This document shows, piece by piece, positions 8,025 through 17,546 of a stretch of DNA of 64,000 nt (the stretch's first letter is position 1; the number at the start of each line of letters is the position of its first letter). A program made the position numbers and the translations under genes. The notes below the pieces were generated by a model that made no database searches, was not told the DNA's origin, and saw only the letters and a program-made list of their open reading frames with translations. Source of the DNA: Bradyrhizobium sp. AZCC 2176. Its GTDB lineage: Bacteria > Pseudomonadota > Alphaproteobacteria > Rhizobiales > Xanthobacteraceae. The stretch lies in contig NZ_JAZHRX010000001.1 of NCBI RefSeq assembly GCF_036924645.1, positions 5,545,501 through 5,609,500 of the forward strand, in the 5' to 3' direction.

Positions 8025-8052
8025 AAAGGCGCCCCCCGCAAGGAGCGCCTTT
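8025..8052 (-). terminator. Rho-independent terminator of glnA
   Basis: On the minus strand, AAAGGCGCTCC and GGGGCGCCTTT form a hairpin followed by TTGTTTTTG, about 45 bases after the glnA stop codon. Confidence 0.8.
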
Positions 8053-8096
8053 CGCTTGTTCGACGGTGAACCGGGCGGCGCGAGCGCCGCGCGAGA

Positions 8097-9506
8097 TCAC
8101 TGCGAATAATACATCTCGAACTCGACCGGGTGCGGGGTCATCTCAAAACGCTCGACTTCGGTCATCTTGAGCTCGATGAAGCTGTCGATGAAGTCATCGT
8201 CGAACACGCCGCCGTTCTTGAGGAAGGCGCGGTCCTTGTCGAGATTTTCCAGCGCCTCGCGGAGTGAGCCGCACACCGTCGGGATCTGCTTCAGCTCTTC
8301 CTTCGGCAGGTCGTAGAGGTCCTTGTCCATCGCAGGACCCGGATCGATCTTGTTCTTGATGCCGTCAAGGCCGGCCATCAGCATCGCGGCGAAGCCGAGA
8401 TAGGGGTTGGCCATCGGGTCGGGGAAGCGGACTTCGACGCGCTTGGCCTTCGGGTTTGCCGTGTAGGGAATGCGGCAGGAGGCCGAGCGGTTGCGCGCGG
8501 AGTAGGCGAGCAGCACGGGGGCTTCATAGCCCGGGACCAGGCGCTTGTAGGAATTGGTCGACGGGTTGGTGAAGGCGTTGATCGCTTTCGCGTGCTTGAT
8601 GATGCCGCCAATGTAGTGCAGGCAGATCTCGGAGAGGTCGGCGTATTTGTTGCCGGCGAACACCGGCTTGCCGTCCTTCCAGATCGACTGGTGGCAGTGC
8701 ATGCCCGAGCCGTTGTCGCCATAGACCGGCTTCGGCATGAAGGTGGCGGTCTTGCCGTAGATGTGGGCGACCTGGTGGATGCAGTATTTGTAGATCTGCA
8801 TCTGGTCGGCCATCAGCGTCATGGTGTCGAACTTCATGCCGAGCTCGTGCTGGGCGGAAGCGACCTCGTGGTGATGCTTTTCGACCTTGACGCCCATCTT
8901 GGCCATCGCGCCGAGCATTTCCGAGCGCATGTCCTGCACCGAGTCCTGCGGCGGCACGGGGAAGTAGCCGGCCTTGGTGCGGATGCGGTGACCGAGGTTG
9001 CCGCCTTCATATTCGGTGTCCGAATTGATCGGCAGTTCCGAGGAGTCGAGCTTGAAGCCGGTGTTGTAGGGCGTGGTCTGGTAGCGCACGTCGTCGAACA
9101 CGAAGAACTCGGCCTCGGGGCCGAAGAACACGGTGTCGCCGACACCAGACGATTTCACCATCGCCTCGGCCTTCTTGGCGATGCCGCGGGGGTCGCGGTT
9201 GTAGGGCTCGCCGGTGGTCGGTTCCAGCACGTCGCAGACGATGACCATGGTGGTCTCGGCGAAGAACGGGTCGATCGTCGCGGTCACGGGGTCGGGCATC
9301 AGGCACATGTCGGATTCATTGATCGCCTTCCAGCCGGCGATCGAGGAACCGTCGAACATCTGGCCTTCAGCAAAGGTATCTTCTTCGATCATGCTGACGT
9401 CGAAGGTCACGTGCTGCCACTTGCCGCGCGGATCGGTGAAGCGCAGGTCGACGTATTTTACGTCGTTGTCCTTGATCGATTTCAGGACGTCTTTGGCGGT
9501 CTTCAT
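8097..9506 (-). CDS. glnA: Glutamine synthetase type I
   Basis: A 469-residue GSI-beta enzyme that makes glutamine from glutamate, ammonia and ATP and is the main route of ammonia assimilation. Visible family signatures are [17 protein letters not shown] near the N-terminus, [24 protein letters not shown], the ATP-binding [10 protein letters not shown] and the glutamate-binding NRSASCRIP. The adenylylation tyrosine lies in KDLYDLP (about residue 398), so activity should be tuned by GlnE. The start has an AGAGG site. It lies 149 bases downstream of glnB on the same strand and is probably cotranscribed from the sigma-54 promoter there. Length is standard. Confidence 0.98.
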   Translation of the reverse strand: MKTAKDVLKSIKDNDVKYVDLRFTDPRGKWQHVTFDVSMIEEDTFAEGQMFDGSSIAGWKAINESDMCLMPDPVTATIDPFFAETTMVIVCDVLEPTTGEPYNRDPRGIAKKAEAMVKSSGVGDTVFFGPEAEFFVFDDVRYQTTPYNTGFKLDSSELPINSDTEYEGGNLGHRIRTKAGYFPVPPQDSVQDMRSEMLGAMAKMGVKVEKHHHEVASAQHELGMKFDTMTLMADQMQIYKYCIHQVAHIYGKTATFMPKPVYGDNGSGMHCHQSIWKDGKPVFAGNKYADLSEICLHYIGGIIKHAKAINAFTNPSTNSYKRLVPGYEAPVLLAYSARNRSASCRIPYTANPKAKRVEVRFPDPMANPYLGFAAMLMAGLDGIKNKIDPGPAMDKDLYDLPKEELKQIPTVCGSLREALENLDKDRAFLKNGGVFDDDFIDSFIELKMTEVERFEMTPHPVEFEMYYSQ

Positions 9507-9596
9507 GAATACCTCTTTTGGCTGCGGGACGGTTTCCAGGAATCTAGCGACAACGAGACTTCGCAGACGATCGGTTGAGGTATCGCGAACGAAATC

Positions 9597-9627
9597 GGGC
9601 CGCCGAGGCAGCCCTTTTCTTGTTTTT
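9597..9627 (+). terminator. Hairpin with T-tract in the glnB-glnA gap, oriented antisense to the genes
   Basis: GGGCCGCC and GGCAGCCC can pair (one G-U), followed on the plus strand by CTTTTCTTGTTTTT. The flanking genes are on the minus strand, where the stem lacks a T-tract. It could end an antisense transcript or only modulate glnB-glnA readthrough. Confidence 0.35.
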
Positions 9628-9655
9628 CAGTCGCAAAATTCGGATAGCACCCGGC

Positions 9656-10164
<509 letters not shown>

Positions 10165-10359
10165 AGTTGTTAATGCGGCTGATTTCGGAACGTTATCAGA
10201 CTTTTAACAGGCAGGTGAAAGAGGTTGCGCCGGACGCGGCATGATACCGAAGCCCGTAAAATAGGCAAACAGATCAATTTGTGGGCAGGAGAGGTGGCGC
10301 GGGCCGAGGGGGCAACGGCGATATGCCTCCAGAAAAGGCTGACGGATCGAGGATTCGGC

Positions 10360-11859
10360 ATGGAAGTTTTGACCACGACTGAGATGGAACGTGCCGACCG
10401 GCTGACGATCGCGGCCGGCACGCCCGGCTTCGCGCTGATGATGAGTGCAGGGCAGGCCGTGGCGGAGGCCGCGATGGATCTCGTCGAGGAAGGCCCGATC
10501 GTGGTGGTCGCCGGCCGTGGCAACAATGGCGGCGATGGTTTCGTGGCGGCCGCCGAACTCGCCGCGCGCGGCCGTGACGTCTCGGTCATCCTGCTATGTG
10601 AGCGCGACAGCCTGCAGGGCGATGCCGCACTCGCTGCGCGCGGCTGGAAATATCCGGTGCTGCCGTTCAACCCGCAGGCGATCGGCAAACCCGCGCTGAT
10701 CATTGATGCGCTGTTCGGCGCCGGCCTCAATCGGCCCATCAAGGGCGATCCGCTTGAGGTGATCGAGGCGGTCAACGCCAACGGCGCGCCGGTGCTCGCG
10801 GTTGACCTGCCGAGCGGGATCAACGGCACCTCCGGCGCCGTGATGGGCGCTGCGATCAACGCCGTGGAGACCGTGACCTTCTTCCGCCGCAAGCCGGCGC
10901 ATCTGTTGATGCCGGGGCGCAAGCACTGCGGCCGGGTCCGCGTCGCCGATATCGGCATCGATCCGGGCGTGCTCGAGGAAATCCGGCCGCAGACGTTCGA
11001 GACCGTTCCGCAGAGCTGGCAGAAATCCTTCCCCGTGCCTGACATCGACGGCCACAAATATGCTCGCGGCCATACCGTCGTGCTGTCGGGGGAACTGGCA
11101 TCGACCGGGGCGGCGCGGCTTGCGGCGCGCGGTGCGCTGCGGGCGGGTGCCGGGCTGGTGACCGTAGCCTCGCCGCGCGACGCGCTCGCGGTCAATGCCG
11201 CGGCGCTGACGGCGGTCATGGTGCGCGCGATCGACAACGTGATCCAGTTTGCCGAACTGCTCGACGACAGGCGGCTCAATTCCATCGTGCTGGGGCCAGG
11301 CGCCGGCGTCAGCGCCCGGACGCGCGATCTCGTCCGCACCGCGCTGTCGGCGAAACGCGGCGTCGTGCTCGACGCCGATGCGCTGACGAGTTTTGCCGAA
11401 GCGCCCGAGCGGTTGTTTGAGCAGATCAGGGCTGCCGGGGACGCCCACGTCGTCCTGACCCCGCATGAGGGCGAGTTTCCGCGCCTGTTCAGCGACATCA
11501 GCAACAAGCATCCCGGCCGCTCCAAACTGGAGCGGGTGCGCGACGCCGCCGAACGTTCCGGCGCGGTCGTGCTGCTGAAGGGACCGGATACGGTGGTGGC
11601 GTCGCCCGGCGGGCGCGCCAGCATCGCCTCCAACGCGCCGCCCTGGCTCGCCACCGCCGGCGCCGGCGACGTGCTGGCCGGCATGATCGCAGGGATGCTG
11701 GCGCAAGGCGCCCCGGCGTTCGAGGCCGCCTGCATCGGCGTCTGGATGCACGGCGAGGCCGCGCGCGAGGCGGGACCGGGCCTGATCGCGGAAGACTTGC
11801 CGGAAGTGCTGCCCGCGGTGTTCCGCCGGCTCTATGATGAGTTCGGGATTGAGTATTAG
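10360..11859 (+). CDS. nnr: Bifunctional NAD(P)H-hydrate epimerase / ADP-dependent NAD(P)H-hydrate dehydratase
   Basis: A 499-residue repair enzyme for hydrated NADH and NADPH. The N-terminal YjeF/epimerase domain (about 1-215) has AGRGNNGGDGFVAA and DALFGAGLNRPI. The C-terminal ribokinase-like dehydratase domain (about 225-490) has NSIVLGPGAG, VLDADALTSF, LTPHEGEF, VVLLKGPDTV and TAGAGDVLAGMIAG. The start was set at MEVLTTTEM behind a GAGG site; the reading frame is open further upstream but not family-like. Its end overlaps the next gene by 26 bases, which implies translational coupling. Confidence 0.95.
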   Translation: MEVLTTTEMERADRLTIAAGTPGFALMMSAGQAVAEAAMDLVEEGPIVVVAGRGNNGGDGFVAAAELAARGRDVSVILLCERDSLQGDAALAARGWKYPVLPFNPQAIGKPALIIDALFGAGLNRPIKGDPLEVIEAVNANGAPVLAVDLPSGINGTSGAVMGAAINAVETVTFFRRKPAHLLMPGRKHCGRVRVADIGIDPGVLEEIRPQTFETVPQSWQKSFPVPDIDGHKYARGHTVVLSGELASTGAARLAARGALRAGAGLVTVASPRDALAVNAAALTAVMVRAIDNVIQFAELLDDRRLNSIVLGPGAGVSARTRDLVRTALSAKRGVVLDADALTSFAEAPERLFEQIRAAGDAHVVLTPHEGEFPRLFSDISNKHPGRSKLERVRDAAERSGAVVLLKGPDTVVASPGGRASIASNAPPWLATAGAGDVLAGMIAGMLAQGAPAFEAACIGVWMHGEAAREAGPGLIAEDLPEVLPAVFRRLYDEFGIEY

Positions 11860-12289
11860 GCAGCTCGAACTCGATGATATGGACGCCGCGGCGCGCGTTC
11901 ACCGGCTCGCCTTCGACCACGCGCTGGCTTGGCTCACCGGACTGCATACCCCTGACGAAGACCGGTGGTTTTACCGCGAGCGGATGTTCAAGACTTGTAT
12001 GCTTTGGGGCACTTTCGATCGCGACGTCATAACGGGCATGATCGCCTTCCATGACGACTGGATCGAACAACTATATGTACTGCCGGAGGCGCAGGGGCGG
12101 GGCATTGGCACCGAATTGCTCGATGTCGCGAAACGCGCCTCCGAGCGCCTGCAGCTCTGGACCTTTCAGCGCAATGCGAGGGCGCGACGCCTTTACGAAG
12201 CGCGGGGGTTTGCGCTCGTCGAGGAAACCGACGGTGCCGGCAACGAAGAAAAGGAACCGGACGCGCGCTATCTCTGGACGCGCCCGTAA
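11834..12289 (+). CDS. GNAT family N-acetyltransferase
   Basis: A 151-residue acetyl-CoA-dependent acetyltransferase. The CoA-binding loop is YVLPEAQGRGIGTELL (about residues 78-93), followed by WTFQRNARARRLYEARGF, the typical GNAT motif B. The substrate is unknown. It overlaps the 3' end of nnr by 26 bases and is convergent with the next gene, from which it is separated by only nine bases. Either of two adjacent ATG codons could start it. Confidence 0.9.
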   Translation: MMSSGLSIRQLELDDMDAAARVHRLAFDHALAWLTGLHTPDEDRWFYRERMFKTCMLWGTFDRDVITGMIAFHDDWIEQLYVLPEAQGRGIGTELLDVAKRASERLQLWTFQRNARARRLYEARGFALVEETDGAGNEEKEPDARYLWTRP

Positions 12290-12298
12290 GGCGACGCG

Positions 12299-13384
12299 TT
12301 ATCCGACCAGATACTTCGCCACCGCCGTCTCATCCCACTCCAGCCCGAGGCCGGGGCCCCGCGCAGTCACCGTGCCATCGACGATCTCGGCGGGCTTGGC
12401 GAGGATCACGCTGGCGAAATCGAGGAATTCCAGCCAGTGGGCGGTCGGCGTCACCGCCAGCATATGGGCGCTGGCCTCCGCAAACAGGTGGCTCGACATT
12501 GGAATGTTCGCGGCTTCCGCTTGCGCTGCGACCTGCAGCCAGCCGGTGACGCCGCCGCACTTCATCAAATCGGGCATGATGAAGTCGCTGGCGCCGGCTT
12601 CGATTGCCTCCGCAAAGCCGCGCGGGAACCACCAGTTCTCGCCGGCCTGAATAGGTATCGGCGACGTCTCGCGCACTTTTGCGTGGCCTGACAGGTTTTC
12701 CTGCGGCACCGGCTCCTCGATCCAGTGAAGGTCGTAGGGTTCGAGGCGGGCGATCCGCCGCACAGCTTCCGCGGGATCGAGCGACTGGTTGAAGTCGATC
12801 ATCAGCGCGACATCGGGACCGATCAGCGCGCGCACGCCCTTGACCACGCGCTCGTCGTTGGCGGCATCGCCGTCGCCGCCCTTGATCTTGATGCCGCGAA
12901 AACCCTGCTCCAGCGAGCGGCGCAGCGCCTTTTCGTCGGCCACCGGATCAACCACGCCATAACTGTCATAGGCCTTGATCGGTTTTGCCGAGCCGCCGAG
13001 CAACTCGGCCACCGGCCGACCGGCGATCTGGCCGAGCGCATCCCAATAGGCCATGTCGAGGCCGGACACTGCCATGCCGACCAGGCCCTGCCAGCTGAGC
13101 AGGCGGAATTTGGCGTCCATCGCCGCCATCAAGTCGCAGGGCGCGATCGGCTTGCCGATCAGTTCTCGCCCGATCTCCTCGATCAGATGGACCAGCGGCT
13201 TCAGCGTCAGCCTGGCGTAGGCGAAAATATAGGAATGGCCGGTAATGCCGTGATCGGTCTCGACATCGATCAGGACCAGCGGCCCCACATCGATCACGCC
13301 AAAGGCGTTCTTCACGGGGCGCGCGAGCGGCACGACGACGCCTCGCGCCTTGACGCTGCGGATGGCGGGAATGGGCTTGCTCAT
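12299..13384 (-). CDS. Mandelate racemase-like enolase-superfamily enzyme
   Basis: A 361-residue (TIM-barrel) enzyme with a strong GAGGAGG ribosome-binding site. The catalytic pattern of mandelate racemase is complete by eye: the K-x-K pair in GIKIKGG, metal ligands in MIDFNQS, WIEEPV and QAGENWW, the Asp in MPDLMKCGGVTGW, and the His in PMSSHLFAEASAH. The resemblance to Pseudomonas MdlA extends to ATPTAHWLE near the C-terminus and a nearly equal length. It probably abstracts a proton alpha to a carboxylate. No mandelate-pathway genes are nearby, so the true substrate could be another 2-hydroxy acid or sugar acid. Confidence 0.88.
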   Translation of the reverse strand: MSKPIPAIRSVKARGVVVPLARPVKNAFGVIDVGPLVLIDVETDHGITGHSYIFAYARLTLKPLVHLIEEIGRELIGKPIAPCDLMAAMDAKFRLLSWQGLVGMAVSGLDMAYWDALGQIAGRPVAELLGGSAKPIKAYDSYGVVDPVADEKALRRSLEQGFRGIKIKGGDGDAANDERVVKGVRALIGPDVALMIDFNQSLDPAEAVRRIARLEPYDLHWIEEPVPQENLSGHAKVRETSPIPIQAGENWWFPRGFAEAIEAGASDFIMPDLMKCGGVTGWLQVAAQAEAANIPMSSHLFAEASAHMLAVTPTAHWLEFLDFASVILAKPAEIVDGTVTARGPGLGLEWDETAVAKYLVG

Positions 13385-13394
13385 GGCGTCCTCC

Positions 13395-14741
13395 TCACTC
13401 GACAGCGTACCACCGCACCAGCCGCGGCGATGCCCAATCGGTGGCGACGGATTCGATCAGGTAGCGCCCGGCATGTTCGGCCAAAAAGGCGATCCGCTGG
13501 GTCTGGCCGGGCTCGATCGCCAGCGTATCCAGCCAGAACGGCTTCCAGCCGTCATCGAGCCGGTCGAGCAGCCGGAAATGATGACCGTGGAGGTGGAACA
13601 CGGTGGCGATGGCGGCGCGGTTGGTCAGCGCCAGCACCACGGTGCGACCGGTTTTGGCGCGGAAGGCGGGGGCGGCTGTAGCGGCAAAGCTGGCCGGCGT
13701 CACCCAGTCGCCCTGGGGGCCGCCGAGCGCCAGATCGACCCGGGTGGCGTTCTTGAGGTCGAGCCGTTCGGGGAGGCCGTTGGAGGGCAGTGGCGGGGCC
13801 GGTGGCAGCGGGTCCGGGCGGATCGGTGGAGCGTGAGAGACGGAGTATTTGCCGATGAGGCGGGCTTCCTTGCCGTCATGCAGGAGGATTGGAATTTCAG
13901 TGCCCGCCGCCGCCGTTATGTCGATGAAGGCGTCGACCCGTCCACCCGGCGCCAGCACCAGCGCACCGTTACGGGCCTGGAATGGCTCGGACGGTTGGCT
14001 GTCGATGGCCATTACGCGGACCTCAAGCCCCTCCAGTTTGATAGCAATAACAGAGCGTTGGCAGCCACTGATGATCCGAAGCCTGACCCGTTCGTTGATC
14101 CGGGCTGAGAGATCGATCAAAATCTGACCGTTAATCGTATGGACTGGCACGGTATCCTTGGGATCGATCCCCGGTGCCACTGCGGTTCCGTCGGGCCTGA
14201 CCCGCCAGTCCTCAATTACGAGAACCTGCTCCCGGTCGATCGCGGCAGGTTCGGTTTCCCGGACGATCAATGGTCGAGCCCGTGACGGGTGCGCTTGGCC
14301 ATCGCCAAGCAGCCCGGATTCGCAGAGGAAGGTCCCGGCATGGCGCAGCGGTAGTTGCACGGCCTCCTTGCCGCCTGCTGCGATCGGTGGCCGTCCCGTG
14401 AGCGGTTCGATGGCCGAGACGCCATCGATTCCCCGCCAGTTGAGAACGGCGGACACCGGCAGCCCATTGCCAAAGTCGACCGCGACGGTGTCGCCGCGCT
14501 TGAAGGTGATTTCAGGCCCCTGCAGCGACCAGACCGGCGTGGCCGCACTTGCCGGGCGTAGTGCGAGGCTGTCGGGCCTGGCCTGCAATACCAGTGATGG
14601 CTGGCCTTGAGGGTTTGCTTGAGGATTTGCTTGAGGATTTGCTTGGGCCCGGCCTGCCACGGGCAACGTCGGGGCCAGCGCGACCGCCCCCAAACCGGCC
14701 ATCAGCGCGCGTCGATTCAGCGCGAATTCGGGGCTTGCCAT
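13395..14741 (-). CDS. Tat-exported multicopper-oxidase-like protein lacking copper ligands (SufI/FtsP-like)
   Basis: About 448 residues from MASPEFALN; ATG codons at 14759 and 14807 are alternatives. The N-terminus is a Tat signal (NRRALMAGLGAVALAP). The cupredoxin layout is clear (FKRGDTVAVDFGN, VHTINGQ, APGGRVDAFIDI, HAGRYLIES), but the copper ligands are mostly gone: the first HWH is NWR, the second HxH region reads GTFLCESG, and the final HCH is replaced by YLIES. Only the HLHGHHF part of the third motif survives. Such loss is known in SufI/FtsP, a non-enzymatic division protein. The segment after the signal holds (NPQA)n, coded by a 12-bp tandem repeat. Confidence 0.85.
   Translation of the reverse strand: MASPEFALNRRALMAGLGAVALAPTLPVAGRAQANPQANPQANPQGQPSLVLQARPDSLALRPASAATPVWSLQGPEITFKRGDTVAVDFGNGLPVSAVLNWRGIDGVSAIEPLTGRPPIAAGGKEAVQLPLRHAGTFLCESGLLGDGQAHPSRARPLIVRETEPAAIDREQVLVIEDWRVRPDGTAVAPGIDPKDTVPVHTINGQILIDLSARINERVRLRIISGCQRSVIAIKLEGLEVRVMAIDSQPSEPFQARNGALVLAPGGRVDAFIDITAAAGTEIPILLHDGKEARLIGKYSVSHAPPIRPDPLPPAPPLPSNGLPERLDLKNATRVDLALGGPQGDWVTPASFAATAAPAFRAKTGRTVVLALTNRAAIATVFHLHGHHFRLLDRLDDGWKPFWLDTLAIEPGQTQRIAFLAEHAGRYLIESVATDWASPRLVRWYAVE
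14607..14645 (-). repeat. 12-bp tandem repeat in the signal-proximal part of the multicopper-oxidase-like gene
   Basis: About three copies of TTGAGGATTTGC (the first with one mismatch), encoding ANPQ units just after the Tat signal. Being in frame, copy number can change without breaking the gene. Confidence 0.8.
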
Positions 14742-14895
14742 CGGACCGACCCGGACCATTTTTGTTGTATCTGTCCTAGCTGTGACGCCTTGCCCCGGCG
14801 CTGTCAAAAACAGCCATTTTTTTGCTGCGGAGGTGTAGGCTCATGTTATAAGCCCGCCGCCCGCGGCATCGCGGCCGGATATGGATGCTGTTCAC

Positions 14896-14980
14896 GCGGG
14901 CGTGGCGGAACTGGTAGACGCGCTGGATTTAGGTTCCAGTGACGAAAGTTGTGGGGGTTCGAGTCCCTCCGCCCGCACCA
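14896..14980 (+). tRNA. tRNA-Leu (anticodon UAG)
   Basis: An 85-nt class II tRNA with encoded CCA. The acceptor stem GCGGGCG pairs with CGCCCGC, the anticodon stem CTGGA/TCCAG encloses TTTAGGT (anticodon TAG), and the long variable arm and GGTTCGAGTCC T-arm are present. Confidence 0.97.
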
Positions 14981-15147
14981 AGCGCTCTATCCAAGCGTTT
15001 GCATGACGAATACTGGAGGGCCTGCATCCCCGTCGGGGGACGCCAGGGCCAGCCGAACCACCGGCGCAGGCTGCACAAGGCCACGCCTCGAATATTTGAC
15101 ACTGCCGGGCCTATCTGGCCCGGCGCAAGCGGAAGAAGATTGACACC

Positions 15148-16507
15148 ATGCAGGTCACCGAGACCCTCGCCGAGGGATTGAAGCACGAGTTCAAGGTCAG
15201 CGTTCCCGCATCGGATCTCGATGCCAAGGCGGACGCCAAGCTGGTCGACCTGAAGGACAAGGTGAAGCTCAACGGCTTCCGTCCCGGCAAGGTGCCGGTC
15301 AGCCATCTGAAGAAGGTGTATGGCCGCTCCGTCATGGCCGAGACCATCGACCAGACCATCCGCGACACCAACACGCAGATCTTCACCGACCGCGGTTTCC
15401 GCCTCGCGACCGAGCCGAAGATCACCATGCCGACCGAGCAGAAAGAGGTCGAGGAGCTGCTCGCCGGCAAAACCGATCTGACCTACACGGTGGCGATCGA
15501 GGTGGTGCCGACGATCCAACTCGCCGATTTCAAGACCTTCACGGTTGAGAAGCCGGTGGTCGAGGTGACCGATGCCGAGGTCGATGAGGCGATCAAGCGC
15601 ATCGCCGACCAGAATCGTCCCTATGCCGCGAAGGCCGAGGGTGCCAAGGCCGAAACCGGCGATCGCGTCACGATCAGCTTCAAGGGCTCTATCGATGGCG
15701 TGCCGTTCGACGGTGGCACCGGCGAAGGAATCCAGGTCGTGATCGGCACCGGACAATTCATTCCGGGCTTTGAGGAACAGCTCGTCGGCATCGGGACGGG
15801 CGAAACCCGTACGCTGAAAGTGTCATTCCCGAAGAACTACGCCAGCGAGAAGCTCGCCGGCCAGCCAGCCGAGTTCGAGACCACGGCAACCCTGATCGAG
15901 GCGCCGGGCGAGACCAAGATCGACGACGAGTTTGCAAAAACGCTGGGCCTGGAATCGCTCGACAAGCTGAAGGAAGCCGCGCGTGAGCGTCTGGTTGCCG
16001 AATTCGCAAGGGGCGACGCGGCAGCGCGTCAAGCGGGCGCTGCTCGATCGTCTGGATGACAGCCACAAGTTCGAGGCGCCGCCGTCGCTGATCGAGGAAG
16101 AGTTCAACCTGATGTGGAACTCGATCAAGGCCGAGATGGAATCGAGCGGCAAGACCTTTGCCGACGAGGACACCACCGAAGAGGCGGCCAAGGACGAGTA
16201 CAAGAAGATCGCCGACCGCCGCGTCCGGCTCGGCCTCGTGCTGTCGGAAATCGGCGAGAAGAACAAGATCACCGTGACCGATGACGAAGTCAGCCGCGCG
16301 GTGATCGAGCGGGCGCGTTCGATGCCCGGCCGCGAAAAGGAAGTCTGGGACTACTATCGCAACAATGCCAATGCGCTGGCCCAGCTTCGTGCGCCGATTT
16401 ATGAAGACAAGGTGGTCGATTTCATCCTCGAACTGGCCAGCGTGACCGAGAAGAAGGTCTCGCGCGAAGACCTGTTCAAGGAAGACGACGAAAAGAGCGC
16501 AGCCTGA
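15148..16507 (+). pseudogene. tig: Trigger factor, broken by a one-base frameshift
   Basis: Ribosome-bound chaperone and prolyl isomerase, normally about 450 residues. The ribosome-binding domain ([17 protein letters not shown]) and the FKBP-type domain ([19 protein letters not shown]) are intact, but the frame ends at 16059 in [13 protein letters not shown]. Family-like sequence continues in the +1-shifted frame ([16 protein letters not shown]) to 16507. Removing one G from GGGG at 16010-16013 joins the halves as [12 protein letters not shown], giving 453 residues. This is either a true recent mutation or a sequencing error. The truncated product would lack the C-terminal arms that hold the client. 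tig heads the clpP-clpX-lon cluster as usual. Confidence 0.88.
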
Positions 16508-16818
16508 CCGGTTTGGTCAGCTGACGTTAATGATGAACGGTGAAAGCGGCGTGGTGACGGAACCCGTCGCTATGAGATCGCCTGCGAATCAGCTTGAACT
16601 CGTCGAGTTCGGCTCGCGATTGCCCCGGTCTTGTCGCCGGGAAATTGGCTCATATCTGTGAGCGGCTTGCAATTGCGAGTTCTGAGTTGAAGTCCTGCAT
16701 CACGGGACGTTCGTCCGCCCGCGGCAATCATGCCAGCCCTCGATTGGCGGCCTTGCCGATGGATGTTCGCCCCCGCCGAATAACTAACTAACCCTCTAAC
16801 TAACCCTTGGGGTGACTA
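16508..16818 (+). other. Non-coding gap between tig and clpP
   Basis: 311 bases without a supported gene; a 65-codon reading frame at 16594 has no ribosome-binding site or family signal. The region should hold the clpP promoter, but I cannot place -35/-10 boxes with confidence. Its end contains a perfect 12-bp tandem duplication. Confidence 0.6.
16784..16807 (+). repeat. Tandem 12-bp duplication just upstream of clpP
   Basis: CTAACTAACCCT occurs twice in direct succession and ends 11 bases before the clpP start, so it lies in the leader next to the GGGGTGA ribosome-binding site. Both copies carry in-frame TAA stops. Confidence 0.85.
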
Positions 16819-17454
16819 ATGCGCGATCCCGTTGAAACCTACATGAACCTCGTGCCCATGGTGGTCGAGCAGACCAACCGCGGCGAACGCGCCTACGATA
16901 TTTTTTCGCGGCTTTTGAAGGAGCGCATCATCTTCGTGACTGGTCCGGTCGAAGACGGCATGTCGACGCTCACCGTCGCGCAGCTCCTGTTCCTCGAGGC
17001 GGAAAATCCCAAGAAGGAAATCTCGATGTACATCAACTCGCCCGGCGGCGTGGTGACATCGGGGCTTGCGATCTACGACACCATGCAGTTCATCCGTCCG
17101 CCGGTGTCGACGCTGTGCACCGGGCAGGCGGCCTCGATGGGCTCGCTCCTGCTCGCCGCCGGCGAAAAGGACATGCGCTTCTCGCTGCCCAATTCGCGCA
17201 TCATGGTGCATCAGCCGTCCGGCGGCTTCCAGGGCCAGGCCACCGACATCATGCTGCATGCGCAGGAGATACTGAATCTCAAGAAGCGCCTCAACGAGAT
17301 CTATGTGAAGCACACCGGCCAGACCTACAAGGCGATCGAGGACGCGCTGGAGCGCGACAAATTCCTCACCGCCGATATGGCCCGCGATTTCGGGATCGTC
17401 GACAAGGTGATCGACAAGCGTCCCGAAGAGGTATCGCCGGTGAAAACCCTGTAA
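16819..17454 (+). CDS. clpP: ATP-dependent Clp protease proteolytic subunit
   Basis: A 211-residue serine protease subunit that forms a barrel of two heptamers and degrades proteins fed to it by ClpX or ClpA. Ser106 (in [10 protein letters not shown]) and His131 (in [10 protein letters not shown]) of the triad are visible; the Asp is expected in the [11 protein letters not shown] region that follows. Length and ending are standard. It is followed by clpX after a 430-base gap, so the two may have separate promoters. Confidence 0.98.
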   Translation: MRDPVETYMNLVPMVVEQTNRGERAYDIFSRLLKERIIFVTGPVEDGMSTLTVAQLLFLEAENPKKEISMYINSPGGVVTSGLAIYDTMQFIRPPVSTLCTGQAASMGSLLLAAGEKDMRFSLPNSRIMVHQPSGGFQGQATDIMLHAQEILNLKKRLNEIYVKHTGQTYKAIEDALERDKFLTADMARDFGIVDKVIDKRPEEVSPVKTL

Positions 17455-17526
17455 GGTAACGGATAGCGACACCCCGCGTTGACCTTAACGGTTGGTTGAA
17501 TCGGCAAATGTGGCCGAAAGCCGCGT

Positions 17527-17546
17527 GCCCATGCCCGCGCATGGGC
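17527..17546 (+). terminator. Perfect hairpin after clpP, possible weak transcript end
   Basis: GCCCATGC, loop CCGC, GCATGGGC: an 8-bp perfect stem 72 bases after the clpP stop. No T-tract follows, so a classical Rho-independent terminator is doubtful. The rest of the 430-base gap (17455-17884) shows no gene. Confidence 0.35.

Noticed and set aside
10225..10359. N-terminal extension of nnr by 45 codons
   Set aside because: The extension (TRHDTEARKIGKQ...) is not family-like, and the ATG at 10360 with its GAGG site starts exactly where the YjeF domain begins.
15983..16507. Separate gene starting at 15983 after tig
   Set aside because: Its first residues are shadow sequence; from ATRQRVKR onward it is the C-terminal domain of trigger factor. 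It is the second half of a frameshifted gene.
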